Made by a program: the position numbers and the translations under genes. 64,000 nucleotides of DNA from CAVXHQ01 sp963761735 (GTDB lineage Bacteria; Pseudomonadota; Alphaproteobacteria; Rhodobacterales; Rhodobacteraceae): the NCBI GenBank assembly GCA_963761735.1, contig CAVXHQ010000001.1:310001-374000 (forward strand), read 5' to 3'. A model generated the notes under the pieces. The model did not search any database and was not told where the DNA came from. It was given only the letters and a program-made list of their open reading frames with translations. Position 1 is the first letter of the stretch; each line of letters begins with the position of its first letter. This document shows positions 45,228 to 52,692 of the stretch, one piece after another.

Positions 45228-45616
45228 AGGTGGGCCAGTTCTTCATGTCGCCCTAGGGCCAGATCCGAATGTCGCTGGACAGATCAAGCCGCACCGCTGC
45301 AAGGCTGGGATCTGCCGGATGAGTTCGCCACCCTGCGCCGACTGTTGGAGGCGCGGATGGGGAAGAAGGGCAAGCGCGAATATGTTCAGGTTTTACGTCT
45401 GCTGGAAACGTTCGAACTGACCCATCTGCATGGTGCGATCCGGCAGGCGCTCGATCTCGGGGCCATCGGCTATGATGCTGTGAAGCATCTTGTCCTGTGC
45501 CGGATCGAGAGGCGTCCGCCACGGCTGGATCTCGATATTTATCCCTATCTGCCCAGAGCACAGGTCGGGACGACAGACCCGGCCAGCTACATGAGCCTGA
45601 TGTCGGGGGTGCCGAC

Positions 45617-46369
45617 ATGAGCGACACTCCGCAGGTCTTATTGCAGCATCACCTCAAGGCGCTCCGACTGCCGACCTTCAAGAGCGAATATGGCAAGCTG
45701 GCCCGTCAGTGTGCGGCAGAGGGCAAGGATCATGTTCAATATCTGCTGCGGCTTTGCGAACTGGAGCTGATCGAACGCGAACGCCGGATGGTTGAGCGGC
45801 GGATCAAAGCCGCGAAGTTCCCGGCCACCAAGAGCCTCGACAGTTTCGACTTCAAGGCGATCCCGTCGCTCAACAAGGTCTTGACCATGGAGCTGGCACG
45901 TTGCGAATACGCTGATCGCCGCGAGAACATTATTGCTCTGGGTCCATCGGGAACCGGCAAGACCCACATTGCCTTGGGGCTTGGTCTCGCCGCTTGCCAG
46001 AAGGGCCTGAAGGTCCGCTTCACGACGGCCGCCGCGCTGGTGCATGAGTTGATCGAGGCAGCCGATGATCGGCGTCTGCAGCGCCTGCAAAAGCTGATTG
46101 TCAGTCAGGATCTGTTGATCATTGACGAACTTGGCTTCGTTCCCCTGAGCAAATCCGGCGCGGAGTTGCTGTTCGAAGTCATCTCGCAGCGCTATGAGCG
46201 AGGATCAATCGTCATCACGTCCAATCTGCCGTTTGATGAATGGACCGAAGTCTTCGGATCCGAGCGCCTTACCGGCGCCATCCTCGACCGCCTGACCCAC
46301 CATGTTCACATCCTGGAAATGAACGGCGACAGCTACCGGCTGCGACAGAGCCGCAAACTCCAAGACTGA
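45617..46369 (+). CDS. istB: IS21-A transposition helper ATPase IstB
   Basis: This 250-residue AAA+ ATPase has Walker A LGPSGTGKTHIALGLG, Walker B LLIIDELGFVPL and SNLPFDEWTEVFG. It begins MSDTPQVLLQHHLKALRLPTF, with its ATG overlapping the IstA stop. The reading frame is intact. It is followed by about 150 bp of IS right-end sequence that includes an inverted repeat (ctctggcgcg... / ...acgcgccagag, 46409-46454). Confidence 0.93.
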   Translation: MSDTPQVLLQHHLKALRLPTFKSEYGKLARQCAAEGKDHVQYLLRLCELELIERERRMVERRIKAAKFPATKSLDSFDFKAIPSLNKVLTMELARCEYADRRENIIALGPSGTGKTHIALGLGLAACQKGLKVRFTTAAALVHELIEAADDRRLQRLQKLIVSQDLLIIDELGFVPLSKSGAELLFEVISQRYERGSIVITSNLPFDEWTEVFGSERLTGAILDRLTHHVHILEMNGDSYRLRQSRKLQD

Positions 46370-46522
46370 AACCGCAAAAACAGCAGCAATGCTGGCCTGC
46401 GGCCAGCGCACTCTGGCGCGCGTCAGCTACTTGGCGAGCACACGCGCCAGAGCGCCGCGAACATCCAGGCCGTGGCCCCATTTTGCGCCGGTAAATGGTC
46501 CCTTTTGTCGCCGAGATTGACA

Positions 46523-46808
46523 CGAGATAGGCCAGAACGCGGTCCAGCGGATCGTCAGGTTCATGATAGGGCGCACCGGCGAACAGGGCGCTCGTCGTCT
46601 CGGCCCAGAAATTCGCGGCGGCAACGCCGAGCAACTCTTTCGTCTTAAAGTGGTGGAAGAACGCCCCTTTCGTCACCCCTGCTGCCTGGCAGAGATCGTC
46701 CACCGACGTTGCGGCAAAACCCTTCTGCCGAACGATGTCCCGGGCGGCTTCCAGAAGGCGCGTGCGCGCAACGCCGCGCTCGGGTGATTGTTTGGTCGGT
46801 CTGGGCAT
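46523..46808 (-). pseudogene. TetR/AcrR-family regulator, C-terminal half replaced by IS21-A
   Basis: The first 95 residues are a normal TetR N terminus: MPRPTKQSPERGVARTRLLEAARDI, then the helix-turn-helix FAATSVDDLCQAAGVTKGAFFHHFKTKELLG, then the start of the ligand domain. At codon 96 the frame enters the IS21-A right end (46522) and continues into IS sequence as meaningless residues. The ligand-binding/dimer domain is gone, so repression is probably lost or altered. It is divergent from the DUF1428 gene. Confidence 0.85.
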
Positions 46809-46817
46809 GTCGGATTA

Positions 46818-46836
46818 CATACCGTACGGTTGGTAT
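46818..46836. promoter_or_regulatory. Likely TetR operator between tetR remnant and DUF1428 gene
   Basis: A palindromic core accgtacggt (46821-46830) is flanked to give cataccgtacggttggtat, which fits the small symmetrical operators of TetR-family repressors. It lies 10 bp from the tetR start and about 35 bp from the DUF1428 start, in the divergent promoter region. Confidence 0.7.
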
Positions 46837-46866
46837 TCAGTCAAGCATGAGAAATACAGGAGGAAA

Positions 46867-47244
46867 ATGGCAATGAGCTATATCGACGGATTTATCCTCG
46901 CGGTGCCGACCGCCAACAAGCAGACATTCATTGATCACGCAGACCGGGCCAACCGCTATTTCATGGACCAGGGAGCGGTTCGGGTTCGGGAATGCCGGGG
47001 TGACGACGCGCCTGACGAAAAGCAGACCGATTTTCGCAAGGCCGTTCAGGCCAAGGGCGAAGAGACGGTCGTGTTCAGCTGGATCGAATGGCCGGACAAG
47101 GCGACCCGCAATGTTTGCATGGCTCAGATGGAAGAGGCATCGAAATCCGACGAACGGATCAATCCCGGCAAGAACCCGATGCCGTTCGACGGGATGCGCA
47201 TGATTTACGGTAGCTTTTCACCCGTCGTCGAACTCGATTCTTGA
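46867..47244 (+). CDS. DUF1428 (YbaA-like) protein
   Basis: This 125-residue protein matches the DUF1428 family in length and in MSYIDGFILAVPTANKQTFIDHA near the start, FSWIEWPDKATRN and MPFDGMRMIYGSF at the end. The family is a ferredoxin-like dimeric fold often found in small stress or detoxification clusters; its activity is unknown. The ATG at 46867 follows a strong aggagg box. It is probably the first gene of a short operon with the DHFR-like pseudogene and the GST, once controlled by the adjacent TetR. Confidence 0.9.
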   Translation: MAMSYIDGFILAVPTANKQTFIDHADRANRYFMDQGAVRVRECRGDDAPDEKQTDFRKAVQAKGEETVVFSWIEWPDKATRNVCMAQMEEASKSDERINPGKNPMPFDGMRMIYGSFSPVVELDS

Positions 47245-47260
47245 TGGATTGGAAAACTGT

Positions 47261-47879
47261 ATGAGACCGATCAATATCCAGACATTCATGAGCCTCGACG
47301 GCGTGATGCAGGCCTCCGGTGGACCTGACGAGGATATTTCCGGCGAATTTTCTCTCGGCGGTTGGTCCCAGCCCTACTGGGCGAGATGATGGGCGAGGTC
47401 ATGGGTCAGACGATGATCGAAGAGTACGACCTGCTTCTGGGCGGCAGGACCTATGACATCTTCGCCGCGCACGGGCCGAATGCGGGCGATGACAATCCGG
47501 TGACGCTGAAGTTCAACACAGGGACGAAGTACGTCGCGACCGCCGCACCAGACACACTTGAATGGCGGAACAGCCAGGAGATCACTGGCGATGTTGCCGC
47601 GGCCATCGCAGAGCTGAAGCAGGGCGATGGATTGCCGCTCAGCGTGCAGGGCAGCAGCCAACTCATCCAGACATTGCTCGAAAACCGGTTGGCCGATGAG
47701 CTGTTCCTCTGGACATTCCCGGTCGCCCTCGGCTCGGGCAGCGGCTCTTTGGAGACGGCACGGTACCGCTCGGTCTGGAACTGGACGATGTAAAGACGTC
47801 CACAACCGGCGTGACCATGGCCCGCTATCGCGCTGCCGGAGACGTCAAGATCGGCTCCTTCGGCCTCGAGGACCAGTGA
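47261..47879 (+). pseudogene. Dihydrofolate-reductase-like (RibD C-terminal-type) protein, two frameshifts
   Basis: Three frame segments assemble into one about 205-residue reductase-like protein. The first is MRPINIQTFMSLDGVMQASGG to GGWSQPYW; a one-base loss follows at about 47381. The second is EMMGEVMGQTMIEEYDLLLGGRTYDIF to FPVALGSG; a second one-base loss follows at about 47740. The third is RLFGDGTVPLGLELDDV to KIGSFGLEDQ with a stop at 47879. The DHFR/RibD fold is suggested by SLDG and LLLGGRTYDIF. Two independent shifts make a single sequencing slip less likely. Confidence 0.85.
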
Positions 47880-47893
47880 GGTGTAGGCCCGCG

Positions 47894-48547
47894 ATGACAA
47901 TCACGATAACAGCCTCTACGGCCTCGCCCGATCGCGGGCAGGGTCTGGCGCGCGACATGCCTGTCCGCTGGGCGCTCGAAGAGGTCGGCCAGTCTTATGA
48001 TATCCGGCTGGTCTCGTTCAAGGAAATGAAGGAGCCAGCCCATCTCGCCCATCAGCCGTTCGGGCAGATACCGACCTATGAGGACAACGGACTGGTCCTG
48101 TTCGAATCCGGTGCCATCGTGCTGCATATCGCAGGGCGTTATCCAGGCTTGCTGTCCGACGAAGAGAATGCGCGGGCACGGGCAATCGCTTGGATATTTG
48201 CGGCACAGGCGACCGTGGAACCCCCGATTGTCGAACGCGAAACCGCGGGGTTTCTGGAACAGGATCGGGTTTGGCACGAACAGCGTCTGCCATTGATGGA
48301 GGAGCGCATCGAAACACGGCTGGCCCAACTCTCCGCCCGTCTCGGCGAGGCTGACTGGCTCCAAGGTGCATTCAGCGCGGGTGATCTGGTCATGGTGAGC
48401 GTGCTGCGCAGATTGAACGGATCGCCTCTCTTGAACGCGTTTCCGAACCTTTTGGCCTATGCCGCACGCGGAGAAGCGCGGCCCGCTTTCAAACGCGCAT
48501 TTGCTGCTCAGCTGGCCGTTTTCGAAAGGCGATCCGCAGAAGTCTGA
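47894..48547 (+). CDS. Glutathione S-transferase family protein
   Basis: This 217-residue protein has an N-terminal thioredoxin-fold domain (MPVRWALEEVGQSYDIRLVSF, then FGQIPTYEDNGLVLFESGAIVLHIA with the cis-Pro and ESGAI glutathione-binding residues) and an all-helical C-terminal domain with GAFSAGDLVMVSVLRRL. It may conjugate or reduce electrophilic substrates. The ATG at 47894 is favoured; the long upstream frame overlaps the DHFR-like pseudogene and is not coding. Confidence 0.9.
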   Translation: MTITITASTASPDRGQGLARDMPVRWALEEVGQSYDIRLVSFKEMKEPAHLAHQPFGQIPTYEDNGLVLFESGAIVLHIAGRYPGLLSDEENARARAIAWIFAAQATVEPPIVERETAGFLEQDRVWHEQRLPLMEERIETRLAQLSARLGEADWLQGAFSAGDLVMVSVLRRLNGSPLLNAFPNLLAYAARGEARPAFKRAFAAQLAVFERRSAEV

Positions 48548-48587
48548 TCCCCGGCGGCGAAATAATCACCGCAGGGATAACGTTCGA

Positions 48588-49208
48588 TCAAGCGACGCTG
48601 ACCTGCTCCAGATGCGCCGCGTCGAACTCCGCCATTTTTCTCGCCGATGGCCGCGCTTCGCAGCGCTCGATCCATGCCTTGATCGCCGGTTGAACCGGCG
48701 CAGCATCGGGAAACCATGTGAACGGCGAGACCAGCAGCAGGTCTGCCGCAGTAAACTGCTCACCCATCAGAAATGGCGTATCTTCCAGAGCACCGGCCAG
48801 CCGAAAGGTCATCTCGGGAATGCCGCGAAAGGTGACGTCGAATATGGGATGCGACAGTTCAGTTGCTCCAATGACGAACACCGGTTCGACCACGTTGCCA
48901 TACCATGCGAGCCAACTCAGATATCGGCCGCGTTGCTGATCGCCCGCAACCGGCCCCATCCCAGCCTTCGGAAACAGGTCGGTCAGATAGAGAATGATCG
49001 CATTCGATTCCCAAATTTCGACGCCGTCATGCACCAGCAGCGGCACCTTGCCCTCGGGATGCGGGTTCGTCGAATCCTTCTCGCCCGTCCCATCACTGTG
49101 CGTAATGCTGACGATGCGGATATCCACCTCGGTCCAGATGTCTAACTCGTCGATCAGACGGATGATGCGCGACGAACGGGAACGGGGCGAATGATACAGG
49201 GTAAGCAT
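48588..49208 (-). CDS. Glutathione S-transferase family protein
   Basis: This 206-residue protein starts MLTLYHSPRSRSSRIIRLIDELD, a GST beta-alpha motif with a Ser-rich active-site loop. GKVPLLVHDGVEIWESNAIILYLTD (cis-Pro and ES motif) and the helical domain with GEQFTAADLLLVSPF follow. It converges with the other GST. Its divergent neighbour is the broken WYL regulator, which may have controlled it. Confidence 0.92.
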   Translation of the reverse strand: MLTLYHSPRSRSSRIIRLIDELDIWTEVDIRIVSITHSDGTGEKDSTNPHPEGKVPLLVHDGVEIWESNAIILYLTDLFPKAGMGPVAGDQQRGRYLSWLAWYGNVVEPVFVIGATELSHPIFDVTFRGIPEMTFRLAGALEDTPFLMGEQFTAADLLLVSPFTWFPDAAPVQPAIKAWIERCEARPSARKMAEFDAAHLEQVSVA

Positions 49209-49298
49209 GGTTTGACCTCATGATTTGGTTTTGAACTGCCATCCGATATACGAGCACCATACTGTCAGTTTCCGTCAGGATATCATGAGGAGGATGTT

Positions 49299-49975
49299 AT
49301 GAGTCGGCCCGAACGCCTTTTCCGCCTTCTGAACGCGCTACGGGTTCTACCCAAGCCGGTCACAGCCGCCCGGCTCGCCCGCGAGACGGAAGTGTCGGAC
49401 CGTACGCTTTATCGCGATATCGAGAGCCTTCGGGCGGGCGGCGCGCTGATCGACGGCGCGCCCGGTCTCGGTTACACGCTCACCGAAGACCCTGCCCTGC
49501 CGCCACAGGCCTTCTCCGGGATCGAGATGGAGGCTCTGATCGTCGGTCTGGGCGATATCCGGCAGCGTGGCGACCCGCAACTGGCGGAAGCGGCCGACGC
49601 AGCCCTCGCCAAAATCGCCGCGACGCTGCCGGAAAGTCTGCAACGCCAGATCCTTCACGCGACCCACATGGTTTATCGGTACGAAACGCCCGCGAAAGTC
49701 ACGCCGGACATCTCGGCTATCCGCACGGCCTGTTGGAACGAGCGTGCAATCGACACCGACTATCGCGATGCGGACGGAATTCCGACCGAACGGCGCATCT
49801 ATCCGCTGTCCATCGTCTATCTCGATACCGGGAGCGCACTGCTCGCGTGGTGCTGCCCCGACAGGATACTTGAAAGTTCCGCGTCGAGCGGATCGAAGCC
49901 TTCCGACCGACCGACGAGAGTTTCCGCCCGGACCGCGTCAGGCTACTCCGCGATTATCTTGCTCAATTGTCTTGA
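49299..49975 (+). pseudogene. YafY/WYL-family transcriptional regulator, 3' end broken
   Basis: The N-terminal HTH_11 domain (VTAARLARETEVSDRTLYRDIESLRAGGALID) and most of the WYL-type region are in frame to LLAWCC. After a shift at about 49857 the native end (KFRVERIEAFRPTDESFRPDRVRLLRDYLAQLS, stop at 49975) lies in the next frame, preceded by an in-frame stop (tga in gatacttgaaag). At least two mutations are needed to explain this. The uncorrected frame runs on to 49991 with unrelated residues. It may have regulated the divergent GST. Confidence 0.82.
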
Positions 49976-50059
49976 AGCGGCGTGCCCGTAACGCATTGCA
50001 CCACATCCGACAGACGCTGGCGCGGCGCCAAGGTAACACTTTGTTTCGGAGGGGAGAAA

Positions 50060-50136
50060 TGGTGCACCCGGCGCGATTCGAACGCGCGACCTTTCGCTTC
50101 GGAGGCGAATACTCTATCCAGCTGAGCTACGGGTGC
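50060..50136 (-). tRNA. tRNA-Arg (anticodon CCG)
   Basis: Read on the minus strand, the gene starts gcacccgtagctcagctgga and ends cgggtgc-a-cca. The acceptor stem gcacccg/cgggtgc pairs perfectly. The D arm is gctc-agctggata-gagt. The anticodon stem ttcgc/gcgaa closes loop ctccgaa with anticodon CCG. The T arm gcgcg-ttcgaat-cgcgc is perfect. CCA is encoded. Its 3' end faces the accessory region at lower coordinates, the usual side for integrated elements. Confidence 0.95.
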
Positions 50137-50264
50137 GTACCTTGGTTCTACTGCTTACGTCGTGCTTACGCGAGAAATATCAGGTTTCCGACCAACCCGC
50201 GACCGCTAGTGTAAGTCGTTGTATTCCAGACTGGTTTCCTTACTTCTTTTTCAACCTTCACATT

Positions 50265-50315
50265 TGACTTCCGCCTTCGCAGGGGCGGCGTTCTATCCAG
50301 CTGAGCCAACGGTCC
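50265..50315 (-). pseudogene. tRNA fragment (5' half)
   Basis: On the minus strand a tRNA-like 5' half begins ggaccgttggctcagctgga and continues through a D arm and an anticodon-arm-like cgccgcccctgcgaaggcgg. The T arm and the matching acceptor strand are not found (the sequence dissolves into aaatgtgaaggttgaaaaag). The D-arm segment ggctcagctggata closely resembles that of the nearby tRNA-Arg. It may be a decayed tRNA left by an old integration or deletion. Confidence 0.5.
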
Positions 50316-50381
50316 GTGACCGCGTCATAGGCCAAGGGCGCGCGCCTCGCAATCGAAAACCGGACCGGGACCGCGTCGCGA

Positions 50382-51602
50382 TCAGGCAAAAAGATCGTGG
50401 CACAACTCAAGCGCGGAGATCAGCACATCGACCTCTTCGGTCGTGTTGTAAACGCCAAACGAGGCGCGGCAGGTGGCACCGACACCCATATGCTCCATCA
50501 GCGGCATCGCGCAATGCGTGCCCGCCCGTACCGCGACGCCACGCTTGTCGAGCACGGTCGATATATCATGCGCGTGGGCGGCCCCGTCGAGAGTGAACGA
50601 GAATATCGCCGCCTTGCCGGCAGATTTTCCCTGAACGGTGATCCAGTTCAGACCGTCGAGCCTGTCACGGGCATAATCGCGCAACGTGCGCTCGTAGGCG
50701 GCGATATTCGCCATCCCCAGATCCATCATGTAGTCGAGGGCGACGCCCAGACCGATGGTCTGGACGATGCCGGGGGTACCCGCCTCGAATTTCATCGGCG
50801 GATCATTCCACGTCACAGCATCACGACTGACCTCGCGGATCATGTCGCCCCCGCCCATGAACGGACGCATCTCTGCCATGCGGTCGCGCGCGATGAAAAC
50901 AGCGCCGGATCCCGATGGACCATAGAGCTTGTGGCCGGTCACCGCATAGAAATCGCAGCCGATGTCGCGGACATCGACGGGCATGTGGACCGCCGCCTGT
51001 GAGCCGTCGACGAGGACCGGCACGCCTTTGGCGTGGGCCCCCTCGGTGATCGTCTTTACATCAACCACGGTGCCCAGCACGTTGGAAAGATGCGTAATTG
51101 CAACCAATTTCGTACGCGGCCCGATCGCGTCGATCACCGCCTGCGGATCGAGGTCGCCGTTCGCATCGACATCGACCCATTTGAGGATGACGCCCTGCCG
51201 CTCGCGCAGAAAATGCCAAGGCACAATATTGGCGTGATGCTCCATGATCGACAGGACGATTTCGTCGCCAGCCTGCATCAACGGCATCGCCCAGCTATAG
51301 GCGACAAGATTTATCGCCTCGGTGGTGCCCGTGGTAAAGACAATTTCATCCTCGGACGGCGCGTTCAGGAACCGCGCGACGGTGCCGCGCACCGCCTCGT
51401 ACTTGTCGGTCGCCAGATTGGACAGGTAATGCAGGCCTCTGTGAACATTGGCATATTCATGGGCATACGCCTGCGTGACGGCGTCGATCACCACCTGCGG
51501 TTTTTGCGCCGAAGCACCATTGTCGAGATAGACGAGCGGTTTGCCGTTGACCTCGCGCGCAAGGATCGGAAAATCGCGGCGAACCGATGCGATATCGAAC
51601 AT
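50382..51602 (-). CDS. sufS: Cysteine desulfurase SufS
   Basis: This 406-residue class II cysteine desulfurase has PLP Lys225 in DFYAVTGHKLYGPSG, HHANIVPW (His stacking on PLP) and the active Cys in the short-loop motif AVRAGTHCAMPLM, as in SufS rather than IscS. It supplies persulfide sulfur to the SufBCD scaffold encoded upstream. It is the last recognisable gene of the suf operon here; a tRNA fragment and tRNA-Arg follow. Confidence 0.96.
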   Translation of the reverse strand: MFDIASVRRDFPILAREVNGKPLVYLDNGASAQKPQVVIDAVTQAYAHEYANVHRGLHYLSNLATDKYEAVRGTVARFLNAPSEDEIVFTTGTTEAINLVAYSWAMPLMQAGDEIVLSIMEHHANIVPWHFLRERQGVILKWVDVDANGDLDPQAVIDAIGPRTKLVAITHLSNVLGTVVDVKTITEGAHAKGVPVLVDGSQAAVHMPVDVRDIGCDFYAVTGHKLYGPSGSGAVFIARDRMAEMRPFMGGGDMIREVSRDAVTWNDPPMKFEAGTPGIVQTIGLGVALDYMMDLGMANIAAYERTLRDYARDRLDGLNWITVQGKSAGKAAIFSFTLDGAAHAHDISTVLDKRGVAVRAGTHCAMPLMEHMGVGATCRASFGVYNTTEEVDVLISALELCHDLFA

Positions 51603-51613
51603 GTTGTTTGACC

Positions 51614-52201
51614 TCAGGACTGGAAAGCGGCGGCGCCGCCGATCAGGACGATGAACAGGGCGGCGCCGAAACTGACGCCGACAATTCCCAGAACAACGGT
51701 CGCCAATGCCTTGAAAAGATTATCGAACCCCGCCGATATGGAGACGAAGTTCAGCAAAACGACGAGCATGATGGCCCCGGCGGCAACCTGCGCGATCCCA
51801 AGGAACTGCGGCAAGATGAACAGGACGATCAGCTGGGCTGCAAAGACCACCACGGAGACAACGTCGATCGCCGCAAAGGCAAGCAACATCGCGCCAAAGG
51901 ACCCGGTGCCCCCGATAATCCGAGAGGTATAATGCAGCACAACAATGCTAAGCGCCGTGCCGGACCCGAGGATAAGCGCAAAGGTCAGGGGGGCTGCGGT
52001 AATTTCGCGGTCCGCCAGCGTCATGGTGATAACCGGACCGGTCACCAGCACCTCACCGAACACCCGCACAATGGCGGCAAGGGCGATGACATACCACAAC
52101 TCGCGATGGCCCAACCGAAGGTGCGCAGCCTGCGCCAGCGCCATCCGTGGATCGGAGACGCAGCGCACCACGAAGGCCGCAAACAGACGAACAATTTCCA
52201 T
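51614..52201 (-). CDS. Yip1-like membrane protein in suf operon (second)
   Basis: This 195-residue protein has five hydrophobic segments (WYVIALAAIVRVFGEVL, LTFALILGSGTALSIVVLHY, FGAMLLAFAAIDVVSVVVFAAQLIVLFIL, AGAIMLVVLLNFVSI, VVLGIVGVSFGAALFIVLI). The layout fits the bacterial YIP1-domain family. No catalytic motif is seen. It lies 2 bp downstream of a second protein of the same kind and 11 bp before sufS, so it must be part of the suf transcript. Its role in Fe-S assembly is unknown. Confidence 0.75.
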   Translation of the reverse strand: MEIVRLFAAFVVRCVSDPRMALAQAAHLRLGHRELWYVIALAAIVRVFGEVLVTGPVITMTLADREITAAPLTFALILGSGTALSIVVLHYTSRIIGGTGSFGAMLLAFAAIDVVSVVVFAAQLIVLFILPQFLGIAQVAAGAIMLVVLLNFVSISAGFDNLFKALATVVLGIVGVSFGAALFIVLIGGAAAFQS

Positions 52202-52203
52202 GA

Positions 52204-52692
52204 TCAGCCGCCTGTCGCGTGATTGCCTTCGGCGAGGCCGATAGCGGTGAAGAGAATAAAGGCGATGAACGCGATCATGCCGACGATGCTTGCCTGAAGC
52301 GACGGACCGATAAAGCCAAGGGTCAGCCCGAACAACAGCGTCGCCGGGGTCGCCGCCAGAAGCGACCAGAACACTGCCACCCGTGCGGTATAGAGTGTGC
52401 CCTGCCCCCCGGAAAGTTTGCGCACCACATGAAGAAGAGCCGCCAAGATATACAGACTTATCGGAAAAACCGCGATCCAGAACAGAAACCCATAAGCGAT
52501 CAACCGATCGACGGCATCACCCTCAACATAGGCCGTCCGGCTCAGCCAGGGCCACTGCGCAACGAACGTCAGAAACGCGCCCGCCATAAGGTAGGCAGCG
52601 GCGCGGTCCTCTCGTTTTGCACCGCCGACGACGCGGGCCATCACGACCCGGGGATGGCGCCAGGTGCGCATGATTTCGGTGGCGACTGACAT
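52204..52692 (-). CDS. Yip1-like membrane protein in suf operon (first)
   Basis: This 162-residue membrane protein has four hydrophobic segments after a basic N-terminal stretch (MRTWRHPRVVMARVVGGAKREDRA). The segments run from AAYLMAGAFLTFVAQWP to IVGMIAFIAFILFTAIGLA. It resembles the following protein in size, topology and opening (RHPRVVMA vs SDPRMALAQ). Its start overlaps the sufD stop. It could form a heteromeric membrane complex with its neighbour. Confidence 0.75.
   Translation of the reverse strand: MSVATEIMRTWRHPRVVMARVVGGAKREDRAAAYLMAGAFLTFVAQWPWLSRTAYVEGDAVDRLIAYGFLFWIAVFPISLYILAALLHVVRKLSGGQGTLYTARVAVFWSLLAATPATLLFGLTLGFIGPSLQASIVGMIAFIAFILFTAIGLAEGNHATGG

Larger units (their letters stand above)
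43051..45281 (+). mobile_element. Inner IS21-family element (IS21-B) inserted in istA of IS21-A
   Basis: The element is about 2231 bp long and flanked by gatca duplications. Its ends match over about 49 positions: tgtcaggcgacacgacaaac on the left against tgtccagcgacattcggatc on the right (reverse complement). An inner ctggcgacatgaggaactgg matches agggcgacatgaagaactgg. The internal repetition (gcgacat twice per end) is the multiple-end architecture of IS21. It carries istA and istB. Confidence 0.9.
41885..45620 (+). pseudogene. istA: IstA of IS21-A, split by insertion of IS21-B
   Basis: The N-terminal part (41885 to 43050, about 388 residues: MYSVELYTRVRRACHVEGMSEREA helix-turn-helix, DDE region HVQVDFGETLGVI) and the C-terminal part (45282 to 45620: DQAAPLQGWDLPDEFATLRR to YMSLMSGVPT) are separated by the inner element. 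Deleting bases 43051-45286 restores one uninterrupted frame across GALDQAAPL. The gene is therefore otherwise intact. Its last codons overlap istB (ATGA at 45617). Confidence 0.88.
41777..46522 (+). mobile_element. Outer IS21-family element (IS21-A), interrupted by a second IS21
   Basis: The left end tgtgaatcccggaggcaaactgg and the right end (reverse complement tgtcaatctcggcgacaaaagg, ending at 46522) form an imperfect inverted repeat. A further related copy lies just inside the right end near 46470-46490, as in IS21 elements with repeated ends. Without the inner element and its 5-bp duplication the length is about 2.5 kb. The left flank is trbE and the right flank is tetR, and no target duplication is seen, so the element now bridges two originally separate loci. 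Confidence 0.8.

Noticed and set aside
45345..45620. Separate small gene after the inner IS21
   Set aside because: It is the C-terminal part of the outer IstA; removing the inner element and one gatca copy restores a continuous frame.
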